Source of the DNA: G965200765 sp965203865
Lineage (GTDB): Bacteria > Pseudomonadota > Gammaproteobacteria > Arenicellales > JAJDZL01
Length of the DNA: 64,000 nt
Assembly: GCA_965203865.1 (NCBI GenBank)
Contig: OZ241916.1
Coordinates: 1,116,001 to 1,180,000, forward strand
Direction: 5' to 3'
Shown here: positions 7,858-16,171 of the stretch, one piece after another
Numbering within the stretch: position 1 is the stretch's first letter
Layout: each line of letters opens with the position of its first letter
Position numbers and translations under genes: made by a program
Notes under the pieces: model-generated
The model's input: the letters and a program-made list of their open reading frames with translations, nothing else
Told to the model about the DNA's origin: nothing
The model's database searches: none

Positions 7858-9063
7858 ATGATTAGAACTTTTACATATACTGCCAAGCTTTCCAAGGGCT
7901 GCCACAGGAACCTGGAAGAATTTCTGAGTCAGGAAACAATCTTGTGGAACTGCGCCTTGCAAGAGAGGATAGAAGCTTACAACAAGGCCGGCAGGACTAT
8001 AAGTCTGTACGACCAGCAAAAGTCCTTGACCCAGATAAGGGGAGACGATGATTGGTTTAGCAAGTTTGATGCTTTTGCGCAAAGAACCTGCTTAAGAAGA
8101 CTGGACAAGGCGTTCAAGAGATTCTTTCGTCGAGTCAAGAAAGGAGAGAATCCGGGTTTTCCAAGGTTCAAGTCAAGGAGCAGGGGAGTAAAGTCTTTTG
8201 AAACCCATCAGTTTCGTATTCACAAGGCTTTGTCTTGGCATTGTGTCCGAATAAAAGGAATAGGCAAGTTCAGGTTCAAGGGTGAACTGAAAGGGGAAGT
8301 TAAGTTTTTAAGAATCGTAAAGACTCCTGTAAGGATTAAGATTCAGTTGGTTTGCGAGCTTCCGGATATAGAAACTGTAGATACAAGAGCTCCTGTAGGC
8401 ATAGATGTAGGAGTTTTGAATAGGGTTAGTCTTTCCAACAGAGTACAGATTCCTAAAAGGAATGTAGACAGAAACAAACTAAAAACTTTACAGAAGAAAG
8501 TTTCCAAGTCTGTAAAGGGTTCCAACAGCAGGAAGAAGAAGATTCTATCCTTGAACAAGGAGTGGCAGAGAGTCGGAGAGAAGAACAAAGGATACCTGCA
8601 TGAACTAACCAGTTCCTTAATCAAGGACCAGACTTCCAAGTTTTATGTAGAAGACTTAAGAATTGAGAATATGACGGCTTCTGGCGGTAGCAGTAAAGCC
8701 GGACTGAACAGGTCAATACTTGACCAGACATGGGGAGACTTTAATTTTATGCTTGGCTACAAGGCTGAAAGCGCCGGTGGCTTTGTCAAGAAGGTCAACC
8801 CCAGGTTTACATCCCAGGTCTGCTCCAACTGCGGGCATAAGCCTAATGAGAAGATCAAGCTAAGCGATAGGACTTATCTTTGCAAAGCTTGTGGCTACAA
8901 AGGAGACAGGGATGTAAATGCAGCAATCAATGTTCTTCGTGTCGGATTAAACGGCACTTTGGGCGGGAGGCCCGAAGCGCAGGAAGAAGGAAGGCTTAAA
9001 GCATTCATTGGAATGCCCACTGCGCAGAACAGTATACAGTGGTCTGGTTATCATTGTATATAA
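7858..9063 (+). CDS. tnpB: TnpB RNA-guided endonuclease (IS605 OrfB family), copy 1
   Basis: A complete 401-residue TnpB. The RuvC catalytic triad is visible: D183 in GIDVG, E265 in YVEDLRIENM and D352 in GDRDVNAAIN. A four-cysteine zinc ribbon (C322, C325, C342, C345) lies between the second and third RuvC motifs. The N-terminal wedge/REC-type region and the basic FPRFKSRSRG stretch are normal for the family. TnpB uses an omega RNA made from its own 3' end to cut DNA next to a target-adjacent motif. There is no tnpA beside it. It runs opposite to the surrounding conjugation genes. The gene appears intact and its closest visible relative is the copy at 33,030-34,235. Confidence 0.93.
   Translation: MIRTFTYTAKLSKGCHRNLEEFLSQETILWNCALQERIEAYNKAGRTISLYDQQKSLTQIRGDDDWFSKFDAFAQRTCLRRLDKAFKRFFRRVKKGENPGFPRFKSRSRGVKSFETHQFRIHKALSWHCVRIKGIGKFRFKGELKGEVKFLRIVKTPVRIKIQLVCELPDIETVDTRAPVGIDVGVLNRVSLSNRVQIPKRNVDRNKLKTLQKKVSKSVKGSNSRKKKILSLNKEWQRVGEKNKGYLHELTSSLIKDQTSKFYVEDLRIENMTASGGSSKAGLNRSILDQTWGDFNFMLGYKAESAGGFVKKVNPRFTSQVCSNCGHKPNEKIKLSDRTYLCKACGYKGDRDVNAAINVLRVGLNGTLGGRPEAQEEGRLKAFIGMPTAQNSIQWSGYHCI
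8860..9053 (+). ncRNA. Candidate omega RNA region overlapping the tnpB 3' end (copy 1)
   Basis: These 194 bases are identical, base for base, in the two full tnpB copies, while the upstream coding regions differ at many positions. The block contains hairpins GGGC/GCCC (8961-8964 with 8970-8973) and CCACTG/CAGTGG (9017-9022 with 9037-9042). Omega RNAs of TnpB systems are known to be transcribed from this part of the gene up to the right end. The call is inferred from conservation and position; the exact ends are unknown. Confidence 0.55.
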
Positions 9064-9068
9064 GTCCC
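9045..9068 (-). repeat. Right terminal inverted repeat of TnpB element copy 1
   Basis: Mirror image of 7828-7851 with one mismatch, ending in TCCC, followed at once by the second AAAAGAAA direct repeat. It encodes the final residues and the TAA stop codon of tnpB. Confidence 0.85.
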
Positions 9069-9088
9069 AAAAGAAATGTACTGAACCG

Positions 9089-9128
9089 ATTAGCGTGCAA
9101 CCGGCCTTGTGAGTGTGCTAATTTTTCA
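9089..9128 (+). terminator. Possible weak terminator downstream of tnpB copy 1
   Basis: ATTAGC and GCTAAT form a six-pair stem around a loop of about 20 bases and are followed by TTTTT. The loop is long and the stem short, so this is a weak candidate for ending the tnpB/omega RNA transcript. It lies outside the element. Confidence 0.25.
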
Positions 9129-9140
9129 ATATTGGAAGAA

Positions 9141-9602
9141 CTATACTGCTGGTAGTATTGAAGAATAAATTAAAGTGTCCAAAACGACGAGTCCAGCTGC
9201 AACTGATAAGCCTACACCGAAAGGTGCTTCATTCATTTTTGTGTTTTTGGCAAGTCCGTAAACAAAAATTGTGAACACAGAAGCAATTATCAAGACAATC
9301 GGCAGGCATTGCCAGCCAAACCATGCTCCTATTGCGGCTAGATACTTTGCGTCGCCAAGTCCAATTCCCGAAAATCCTCGAACATGAGCCTGAATGTCAT
9401 GCAGTATGCGAACTGAAATGTAAGCAGAAGTGGCACCTGTTATTGCGGAACTTGGAGATACCAACAATGAACCGCTATTGACAACAAGGCCAAGCCAAAG
9501 CAGAGATAGAGTAAACTTGTCGGGCAATAGATTGAATCTATGGTCACTTACGGCCAAGAGTATCAAATAAATTACGAAAACTGTACAGGCAAGCGAATTC
9601 AA
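9141..9602 (-). CDS. pilU: Prepilin peptidase of the thin pilus (A24 family, PilU)
   Basis: A 153-residue polytopic membrane protease of the short type that lacks the N-methylation domain. Both catalytic aspartate motifs are present: SDHRFNLLPD near residue 19 and the GxGD motif in GIGLGDAKYLAAIGAWFG near residue 85. It should remove the leader peptides of PilS and PilV. In R64-type pil operons pilU lies next to pilV, as here, 24 bp downstream of it. The TnpB element is inserted just beyond its 3' end. Confidence 0.85.
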   Translation of the reverse strand: MNSLACTVFVIYLILLAVSDHRFNLLPDKFTLSLLWLGLVVNSGSLLVSPSSAITGATSAYISVRILHDIQAHVRGFSGIGLGDAKYLAAIGAWFGWQCLPIVLIIASVFTIFVYGLAKNTKMNEAPFGVGLSVAAGLVVLDTLIYSSILPAV

Positions 9603-9626
9603 AACCTTATTTAATTTTTACAAGTT

Positions 9627-11138
9627 TTATTTTGGATTTACACATTGCGTCCATCTCGTTCTGACAATGCATTTCTTATAGGCTTTAACATAGGAATTTT
9701 GGCACTGAAGGGTTTGTGCATTTCGAGTGCCGTAAGCAAAAATTTTAGATCCTCCCGAAAGTCTGACAGATGAAACGTACTCATATCCTCCTCCGTTTGA
9801 CCCCCAAGTGCAATATTCACTTGATTTGATGCATCCGGTTGTAGTTGAGCATCGTGAGTTAACTGAAAATCTAGATTGATTGCAGTTATCAGAATTCCAT
9901 GGATATTGACTGTCAGAATTGCGCTGAGCAAGCGCAGTGGCACGGCTTGGAGAGCATGTTTTTGGAATCCATTCATCAGGTGCTTCGTCAGGCATTGCAC
10001 TATAAATGTCATCCACGCAATCAGTATCGCAGTACAAGCTAAATCTGTTTGTATTAGCACTTACATCGCTTTGAATTGCATTAATGCTTGTGTCATGCGC
10101 CTCAATTCGTCCAGTTAAAGTAATTAGATCGTTACGGTTTTGTGTCACCTCGCCGTCAATTCTACTCACATCTGCAGATTGGTCCAGCCGGGCAAAACCC
10201 TCGCCAATGGCACCTTCGGCAGAGGGAAGCGTTAGTGATTCGGTAGCCGTGATTTCTTCAGTGGTAATATCGGACGTAGTAATCCCGCTATTCGCCTCCA
10301 GAGTACCGTCGGAAATTGTTAAACCACCGCCACCAGAGATAGCCAAACCATCATTCAATGGTTGAATTGACATTGTATTTTCAAATGTAATTCCTCCGGT
10401 CATTTCATTGCTTCCATCCAACCGTAGGAATGGCGCATCTCCTGAATTCACACCAATTCGGGTTTGAATACGAGCCAAATCATCAATTGCCGAAGAGTCG
10501 TATGTAGCAGAATCCGGGTCAAATTCAATGCCGGTTGGATCTTCCTGGGCAAAAACAACCTCGAAAAAACCGAGTACGCCCGCACTTGTTTCTGTTTGAG
10601 CTTCGTTTAGAGCGATTGCCGCCAAGTCCGGGCGAGCATCCGGAAGTCCGTTCTCATCACGATCTCTGCCCGAGCGAAACACCCCGAAATCAATTGTAGC
10701 CTGCGGCCCTTGTGGTTGAATTTGAACATCAATTTCAAGGTCACCAAATGTTACTGCGTCGCCTTCGTCATTGAGTATATACGGCAAAACTGTGTCTGCC
10801 CTGTAGTTGCACGCCAAAAATCTCACCCCTGCCGGGTCAGTGCAATCCTGTAAATCTGCAATTAACAATGTAGTTGCCGCAGTTGGCGGGTTCTCTGCCA
10901 GTGCAACAGATGTTGCTCGCGAAAATGCCGCAATTGATCGGCCGGTCTGACGTGCGGTATCGCTTTGAAGTTTATGAGATTGTTGCTGCGCCCAGACTAC
11001 GAGAATTGTTATACCAATCGCAATTGCGATCAAAGACTCGACAATTGTAATTGCACCTTGCTCTCGGGTTCTGTATTCACCATTATTTGCCAAGGATAAT
11101 TTGGCGAATCTGGTAAATTTTAACCATTGAATGTCCAT
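9627..11138 (-). CDS. pilV: PilV-like minor pilin / pilus-tip adhesin
   Basis: A 503-residue prepilin-like protein. The N-terminus has a prepilin signature, with a basic leader ending REQG followed by AITIVESLIAIAIGI. The middle is acidic and then repetitive (a segment of Ser/Thr-Glu rich repeats with phage-fibre-like character, about residues 240-340), and the last about 110 residues are rich in cysteine (about a dozen). In the R64 family PilV is the tip adhesin that recognises recipient cells. It overlaps pilS by 19 bp. I looked for shufflon recombination sites or an rci recombinase beside its 3' end and saw neither, so the tip is probably fixed. Confidence 0.78.
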   Translation of the reverse strand: MDIQWLKFTRFAKLSLANNGEYRTREQGAITIVESLIAIAIGITILVVWAQQQSHKLQSDTARQTGRSIAAFSRATSVALAENPPTAATTLLIADLQDCTDPAGVRFLACNYRADTVLPYILNDEGDAVTFGDLEIDVQIQPQGPQATIDFGVFRSGRDRDENGLPDARPDLAAIALNEAQTETSAGVLGFFEVVFAQEDPTGIEFDPDSATYDSSAIDDLARIQTRIGVNSGDAPFLRLDGSNEMTGGITFENTMSIQPLNDGLAISGGGGLTISDGTLEANSGITTSDITTEEITATESLTLPSAEGAIGEGFARLDQSADVSRIDGEVTQNRNDLITLTGRIEAHDTSINAIQSDVSANTNRFSLYCDTDCVDDIYSAMPDEAPDEWIPKTCSPSRATALAQRNSDSQYPWNSDNCNQSRFSVNSRCSTTTGCIKSSEYCTWGSNGGGYEYVSSVRLSGGSKIFAYGTRNAQTLQCQNSYVKAYKKCIVRTRWTQCVNPK

Positions 11139-11719
11139 ACCACATTCACTCCATTGGCACCACCTCCGCTACACAAGTTTGCAATGTTGGCGGCCGCTCC
11201 TTCATCAACACCGGCAGTGTTTGCGTCATCTTGTGCGTCCAAATCGATTTCTGTTGTACCTACTCTCACCGAATTTGCCAATTCCAGCGATGATGCTACG
11301 ATTGATGCACACCCTGCGCCAGGCATATTCTCGAAGGTGATCGTAAATTGCTGTCCATCCCCCTGGATTTCAATATCACCTTCCCACGGATGCTGAAGGT
11401 CATCTCCATCTCGAAGGTGGTTTGGAAAACCAGCTAGATTGCTGGCAAGTTGAGATGTTAATCCGTCAAAATTGTTTCGGGCACCAAAAGTGGCTCTTAT
11501 AGAACTGGCAATTTGGGAAAGACCGGATACCGCATTATTGGCATTTCGGGTTTGAATAAGAGCAGGGACACCGGCAAACGCAACTGCTAGCACAGTGGCT
11601 CCCACTCCCAGTGCTATCAATGTCTCTGCTATAGTAATTGCTCCTTTCTCGCGGTTTGTACCTTTCGGGTCCAATTGAGTCAGATGGGTTAGATATTTTA
11701 TTAGCTGTGTCATGGTCAA
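11120..11719 (-). CDS. pilS: Major thin-pilus prepilin PilS
   Basis: A 199-residue type IV prepilin with a long basic leader ending NREKG and a hydrophobic stalk AITIAETLIALGVG, closely matching the equivalent part of PilV. The globular part is acidic, with two cysteines (CASIVASS and NLCSGGG) that could form the usual C-terminal disulfide. As in PilV the stalk glutamate falls at +6 from the expected cleavage point rather than +5, so the processing point may differ by one residue. It follows pilR by about 50 bp and overlaps the start of pilV. Confidence 0.82.
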   Translation of the reverse strand: MTMTQLIKYLTHLTQLDPKGTNREKGAITIAETLIALGVGATVLAVAFAGVPALIQTRNANNAVSGLSQIASSIRATFGARNNFDGLTSQLASNLAGFPNHLRDGDDLQHPWEGDIEIQGDGQQFTITFENMPGAGCASIVASSLELANSVRVGTTEIDLDAQDDANTAGVDEGAAANIANLCSGGGANGVNVVWTFNG

Positions 11720-11766
11720 TCTCCAATCGTTGTAGTTGAAATCTCGTTTTAGTCAATTTCGCTACT

Positions 11767-12813
11767 CTAATAGCTTGTGGAAGATTGTTGAAGCGTAAAT
11801 GCAATTTGCGCGATTCCTATATAAATCCAGACTGCTGATCCACCAACAATCAGCAGAATAACAGCTGACAAAACACGAATTGATGCATGGAAATTCGCTA
11901 GTGTTCGTTCAATATCAGCAGCGGATACATCGTCTGCTCGCTCGTTGAACGTGCCGAGTCGTTCATATATTCTCAGGTCGTCTAGTGTTTCAGCAGAAAA
12001 CAATCCTGTATCAAGAGCTGCGTCTGTGTTCGCCCCCGCATACATTCTTGATCTCATGATTTTGACGTGGGAAGCCAGATACGGAGGCATTCCTCTCAGA
12101 AGTTGCTCCAGTGCTCTTAGCCTTTGAACACCGGCTTGCATTAATGCCAACCAGGCAGTCAGTACTTCTGGTCCTAGTAGTTTTCGATAAATTGCGAATG
12201 GCGGATACCATTCCAAGTAGCCTCTTACAAAGCCTGTAAATCTTGGTGCGGCCCAAAATGAAAGTATGATTGTAATGGCGAAGCCAGAAAAGATGAGTAG
12301 CCCCCATTTTTGAATGAACTGTGAAAATTCGAGTACGCTTCGGGATACAGGCGGCCAATTTTCGACATCGGTAATTTCAAGCATCATTTGCATTGCATAG
12401 GGCGGAAGTAGTGCAATCACAAAAGAACCCACTATCAGTAGTGAAATCGGATAGGTAAGATTCGAAAGAAGGGTTGAGCGTAGTTGTTTACGTACGTTGG
12501 CTATACGCGCTGCTTGATTAAACCCCTCGGCGATTCTACCTTCTTGAGTTAGTTCAATCATGATTAGTTCTTCTTGCGGAACCCATCCCCGGGCCGCATC
12601 TGCGAAACTTTGTGTACGCATTGCGGTTAGTTGGTATACACAAAATTCTTGAGGAACCCCTTTGTTGCGGCTGTCAGCAAGGAATTGAATGGCAGTTGTA
12701 ATCGGCACATCTCTTTCACAAAGCGAAGAAAGCCTCTTCCACAGATTTGCGCGCAATTCTGGGGAAAGGCGAAACTGTGTACGCGAAATCCATGTTTGCA
12801 GGAGATTAAGCAC
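11767..12813 (-). CDS. pilR: Thin-pilus inner-membrane platform protein PilR (GspF/PilC family)
   Basis: A GspF-type polytopic platform protein that sits under the growing pilus and works with the PilQ ATPase. The typical start of the conserved domain, FRLSPELRANLWKRLSSL, is followed by membrane segments near the middle and a last one near the C-terminus (VLSAVILLIVGGSAVW). I chose a GTG at 12813 (about 348 residues) because it has a good GGAG ribosome binding site 8 bases upstream and overlaps the pilQ stop by only 8 bp. A longer version starting at 12933 would lie 128 bp inside pilQ and looks unlikely. Confidence 0.83.
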   Translation of the reverse strand: MLNLLQTWISRTQFRLSPELRANLWKRLSSLCERDVPITTAIQFLADSRNKGVPQEFCVYQLTAMRTQSFADAARGWVPQEELIMIELTQEGRIAEGFNQAARIANVRKQLRSTLLSNLTYPISLLIVGSFVIALLPPYAMQMMLEITDVENWPPVSRSVLEFSQFIQKWGLLIFSGFAITIILSFWAAPRFTGFVRGYLEWYPPFAIYRKLLGPEVLTAWLALMQAGVQRLRALEQLLRGMPPYLASHVKIMRSRMYAGANTDAALDTGLFSAETLDDLRIYERLGTFNERADDVSAADIERTLANFHASIRVLSAVILLIVGGSAVWIYIGIAQIAFTLQQSSTSY

Positions 12814-14422
12814 TTCGTCCACTCCGTGATTTTGAACCAATAGCAACAATATTTGATTGATTCGAGTCAAAGTATGATGAAACCGGTCCTGTTTTCCACT
12901 CGACATCGGGGGGTGAAGCAAGCCCTGATGCAATTAATTTCGCTCCGTATTCAAGTAGCGGTGTACCTTGAAGATTTTCTATCCAATGTTTGCGAGCCGT
13001 AAATAAATCGCCTTGACGGAGCATATCGACGAGTGTGTTGTCAGGTTGGACAATTTCCGCTAGCACTTTTCTGCCAATTACCCCTACGTGCTTGCATTTC
13101 ATGCAACCTTCTCCTCGAAAAAATATTTCATCTGTACTCAGGTTGCGACTATCTAATGCATGTTTTATTCTAGATGAGAGATGCGGGCGACGTTGATGAG
13201 GGTCTGGTTTTTTTAGCCATTTTTCAAGGCTAATCTTGCAGTAGGGGCAAAGCAAAGGCACTAGTGTTTGAAAAATGAGAGCAGAGAGAATATCAGGAGT
13301 GCACAATAGCGTTCGCTCCACACCAATGCCGGTTAGTCTTCCAACGATCCCAAGGGCAGATGATGCATGAATTGTTGTGTACACACGATGCCCGGATTGT
13401 GCGAATTTTATAGTTAGCAAGGCAGACTGCAAGTCTCGAATTTCACCGACCATAAGAGTGTCAGGGTCACAACGAAGCGCACCTCGAATCGCGAACGAAA
13501 ACTCATCACCTGAAGATACCCCTTTCTTGCGAACAACTGGCACTTGAGATGCCCCAGGTATTACACGCTCAGGAGGGTCTTCGACTGTGATAATTCGAAG
13601 ATGTCCATGGTGTTCTTCCAACTCTTCATTCAACATTCCCACAATTGATGTGCTTTTTCCGCTTCCAACGGACCCGGCGATAATTACCATCCCCGAAGCT
13701 CTACGGGCAAGCCCGTGAATCGTATTTAATTGCTTGGCATCGTATCCGAGTTGACCAAGTTGCATCGTATCGCCGCTACCAGGAAGAATTCGAAGTACCA
13801 TGTCGTATCCATCCGGCGATGTCGGAATTGTGCCTATACGAACTCGAACTCGGTGTGAATTGGTTAGTATCGTATCAAGAACTGCATCCTGGGGTTCGTA
13901 CCGGTTCCAGGTAACTTCTTGGTCATGCCCCATTACTTCGTAAATAAAGCGACAAGTTTGATCCGCCAATTCCTCTGTCCACTCAGCGTGTTCTGTCAAT
14001 CGACCATCAATCCGGAAACTCACTGATGCATGCCTGCGACGTCGAACGATATGTACGTCTGATGCACCATCACTTACTGCTCGCGTTAGCAAGGCACGAA
14101 CATCGTCTTGGTATCTTTCACGGTCAAGGTCGACAGTTGTGGAGGTGGTTTCACTGGAACTATGCTTTGAGTAAACTGATTCCAAGAACTCGGAAGAAAC
14201 TTCAATTTGTCTGGTTACCTGAATGTTCTTGCGTTTCAGACTCTCCCGTAGATGTGCTTTTAGTCGCGATTGAAACTTTAGTGGCGTGTACAAGATGCAT
14301 GCTTCGGTTGGTGGATTGTCTTCGGATACTGCTGCATAGTAGACACGTTCGTTCTCTGGAATTTCGATCAATGACCCAGGCCCACCTGTTAACAATAACT
14401 CAAACTTTGGTGATTCATTCAT
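12806..14422 (-). CDS. pilQ: Thin-pilus assembly ATPase PilQ (GspE/PilT family)
   Basis: A 538-residue secretion ATPase. Walker A reads AGSVGSGKS (about residue 250) and the Walker B/Asp-box region reads DPDTLMVGEIRD (about residue 325). Cys pairs CPYC and CMKC in the C-terminal third form the tetracysteine zinc site typical of GspE/PilB-type assembly ATPases. It should power PilS polymerisation from the cytoplasm. It overlaps pilP by 4 bp at its start, and pilR starts inside its last codons. Full length and with all motifs intact. Confidence 0.9.
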   Translation of the reverse strand: MNESPKFELLLTGGPGSLIEIPENERVYYAAVSEDNPPTEACILYTPLKFQSRLKAHLRESLKRKNIQVTRQIEVSSEFLESVYSKHSSSETTSTTVDLDRERYQDDVRALLTRAVSDGASDVHIVRRRRHASVSFRIDGRLTEHAEWTEELADQTCRFIYEVMGHDQEVTWNRYEPQDAVLDTILTNSHRVRVRIGTIPTSPDGYDMVLRILPGSGDTMQLGQLGYDAKQLNTIHGLARRASGMVIIAGSVGSGKSTSIVGMLNEELEEHHGHLRIITVEDPPERVIPGASQVPVVRKKGVSSGDEFSFAIRGALRCDPDTLMVGEIRDLQSALLTIKFAQSGHRVYTTIHASSALGIVGRLTGIGVERTLLCTPDILSALIFQTLVPLLCPYCKISLEKWLKKPDPHQRRPHLSSRIKHALDSRNLSTDEIFFRGEGCMKCKHVGVIGRKVLAEIVQPDNTLVDMLRQGDLFTARKHWIENLQGTPLLEYGAKLIASGLASPPDVEWKTGPVSSYFDSNQSNIVAIGSKSRSGRSA

Positions 14423-14955
14423 TCGTCAATCCTATTGGACCCTGACAAACCGATGTAGATAAGATTCCCGAAAACCGACAGTTCAACACCGCGCAGGTGA
14501 ACTTTCTTGACCTCGGCAAGTCGAATTACATCGTTCTGTTGTAGTCGATATTCGTGTCCATCCAATCTCGCATATGCCGTCAGTTGGTCTGATTGGCCAA
14601 CAATTGCATAGATCTGCAAATTTTCGTCGAACCATTGAACCCGACTAATTGAGTTGTCGGGCTCTGGATCTGGCGAGTACTGAATATTGCGTTCGGCTTC
14701 GACACGTTCTGATTGGCTCTTTGCTACACGGGTGCGAAGTTCATGATAATTCAGCACAGCCTGCATAATAGTATGTTGTTCTTGCAAGCAATTGAGCAAA
14801 GGTACGGGCCGAAGGTCTGCACGACAAGGCGGTGGAAGATTAGAAAGCCGTTGTGTACTGTTTGTAGCAGGGATAGTGTCTTGCACTTGGCCAAGCACTT
14901 GGTTCGTGGCGACAAGTAGCAAACCCGCCAGCAGTGTTTTATGCATCTTTTTCAT
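14419..14955 (-). CDS. pilP: Thin-pilus biogenesis protein PilP
   Basis: A 178-residue exported protein with a signal peptide (residues 1-22, ending VLGQ), a cysteine pair in PPPCRADLRPVPLLNCLQ, a helical section and a C-terminal beta domain with TAYARLDGHEYRLQQNDVIR. This matches PilP of R64-type operons, thought to link the inner-membrane platform to the secretin in the periplasm. It overlaps pilO by 17 bp and pilQ by 4 bp, fully within the operon. Confidence 0.82.
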   Translation of the reverse strand: MKKMHKTLLAGLLLVATNQVLGQVQDTIPATNSTQRLSNLPPPCRADLRPVPLLNCLQEQHTIMQAVLNYHELRTRVAKSQSERVEAERNIQYSPDPEPDNSISRVQWFDENLQIYAIVGQSDQLTAYARLDGHEYRLQQNDVIRLAEVKKVHLRGVELSVFGNLIYIGLSGSNRIDE

Positions 14956-16168
14956 AGTATTCTCCTGCTAAAGACCACTGAATTTTTAAATTCAGGTTAA
15001 CTATAAATTCATTGAGCAGAACAGGATTTTCTCTAAGCATTCCAACTATGTAGTACGCACTGTTCAGTCCTTCTCCAGAAGAGTTTATTTCAGAGCGTTT
15101 GATTGGATAATTCTTGCCAAGTTTTTTCGCAGCATTAATTGTCCATGTTCCTGGCGTTTTTGCGAGAATGTCCAAGAATTGATAGCGCCGGTCCAAGTTA
15201 CTGGAATCGGTTTTAAATGCGAATGGTTTTGTATGTTTTGGTGCAGGGAATGGAATTTGTTCGACAACGGTTCCGTTCAATTCATTGAAGTACCAATCAG
15301 TGCCGTCCAGATGTTCCGAAATGCCAGCAATTTTCCCCTGTTCGCGTTGCCAGGTTGCCACAATTTTCCCGCTTTTCCATTGGTATGACTCCAGTTTCCA
15401 GCCGTTGACATACAGTGGACGATCATTAATCAAGTCAACTAGCAATGCGACTAATGCTCCTGAATCCTGAGACAATGTTTCCAGAATTTTCTGTTTTTCT
15501 GTTTCACGATAAGCCAGTAAGGCTTCATTTTCACTTTGGGAAACAGAAACCTGATTGTTTCCAGGATTGGTTTGTAAAAAAATCCAACTACCGGCCCCCA
15601 AGCAACCAGCCAATGTCAAGGCACTAGCAAAAATGATAGATTTACGGTTTCTTCTAACGCGCACTGCTTGACACGACGATTCAATGGGCGGTTCAATTCC
15701 AGACACCAGTTGCGCAAAATCCAGTGCTTGACTATCGGGCAAGTCAAAATCTCCAAATTTATCGTAGAAAGGAATTTCAGAGCCTGCGGTATCACTTTGC
15801 AGTTCAACAAGTCTGTTGTTAATCTTGTCTTTGTTTCCAATCAAATCTCCCGCCGGAAATACGGTGCTGTCTTCAACTGCACAAAGCCAGAATTTTTCAT
15901 CATGCAGTCTTTCCACCAATATTGCAGAAGATTGTCCAGCGGCTAGCCAGGCGGCGCCACTTGTCTTTCCAATGTCTTGGAAATCGGTAGAAATTCCAAG
16001 TTGTGTGCCATATCGGGTATGAATGAGTGTAAATGCAACTGGATTTGACTGATTTTGTCGCAAAACTTTCTCTAATTTTGCGGTGCTCGCTTTGGCAGAT
16101 ATAGCGTTCGGATTCAACCATTTCAGGCCAATTGAAATTTCTTGATTAGCAAGCTGATGTGCTGGCAT
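14939..16168 (-). CDS. pilO: Thin-pilus biogenesis protein PilO
   Basis: A 409-residue bitopic protein: a cytoplasmic actin-like or PilO-type N-terminal domain, one membrane segment at about residues 175-195 (following the basic VRVRRNRKS), and a periplasmic C-terminal domain. Length, topology and the position between pilN and pilP are those of PilO in R64-type thin-pilus operons. It begins 3 bp after pilN. The N-terminal segment GLKWLNPNAISAKAS is also family-like. Confidence 0.8.
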   Translation of the reverse strand: MPAHQLANQEISIGLKWLNPNAISAKASTAKLEKVLRQNQSNPVAFTLIHTRYGTQLGISTDFQDIGKTSGAAWLAAGQSSAILVERLHDEKFWLCAVEDSTVFPAGDLIGNKDKINNRLVELQSDTAGSEIPFYDKFGDFDLPDSQALDFAQLVSGIEPPIESSCQAVRVRRNRKSIIFASALTLAGCLGAGSWIFLQTNPGNNQVSVSQSENEALLAYRETEKQKILETLSQDSGALVALLVDLINDRPLYVNGWKLESYQWKSGKIVATWQREQGKIAGISEHLDGTDWYFNELNGTVVEQIPFPAPKHTKPFAFKTDSSNLDRRYQFLDILAKTPGTWTINAAKKLGKNYPIKRSEINSSGEGLNSAYYIVGMLRENPVLLNEFIVNLNLKIQWSLAGEYYEKDA

Positions 16169-16171
16169 GAT

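Larger units (their letters stand above)
7820..9076 (+). mobile_element. TnpB element copy 1: terminal inverted repeats plus 8-bp target duplication
   Basis: The element proper is 7828-9068 (1241 bp). Its ends are inverted repeats of 24 bp with one mismatch, starting GGGACTTATATA and ending TGATAACCA inward (7828-7851 and 9045-9068). It is flanked by a perfect 8-bp direct repeat AAAAGAAA (7820-7827 and 9069-9076). The only gene is tnpB, and there is no tnpA and no DDE transposase. The right repeat encodes the last residues and stop codon of tnpB. The insertion lies inside the conjugative element, between a transfer gene and pilU. A second copy with the same structure lies at 33,017-34,274. 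Confidence 0.85.

Noticed and set aside
7858..9063. IS605-type element with tnpA lost
   Set aside because: The true inverted repeats and the 8-bp direct repeats do not fit Y1-transposase ends, and neither copy has a tnpA remnant.
9627..10100. Possible shufflon at the 3' end of pilV
   Set aside because: No repeated 19-bp recombination sites, no inverted alternative ends and no rci recombinase beside the gene.
12813..12933. Longer N-terminus of PilR starting at 12933
   Set aside because: It would overlap pilQ by 128 bp and lacks a ribosome binding site, whereas the GTG at 12813 has GGAG at good spacing.
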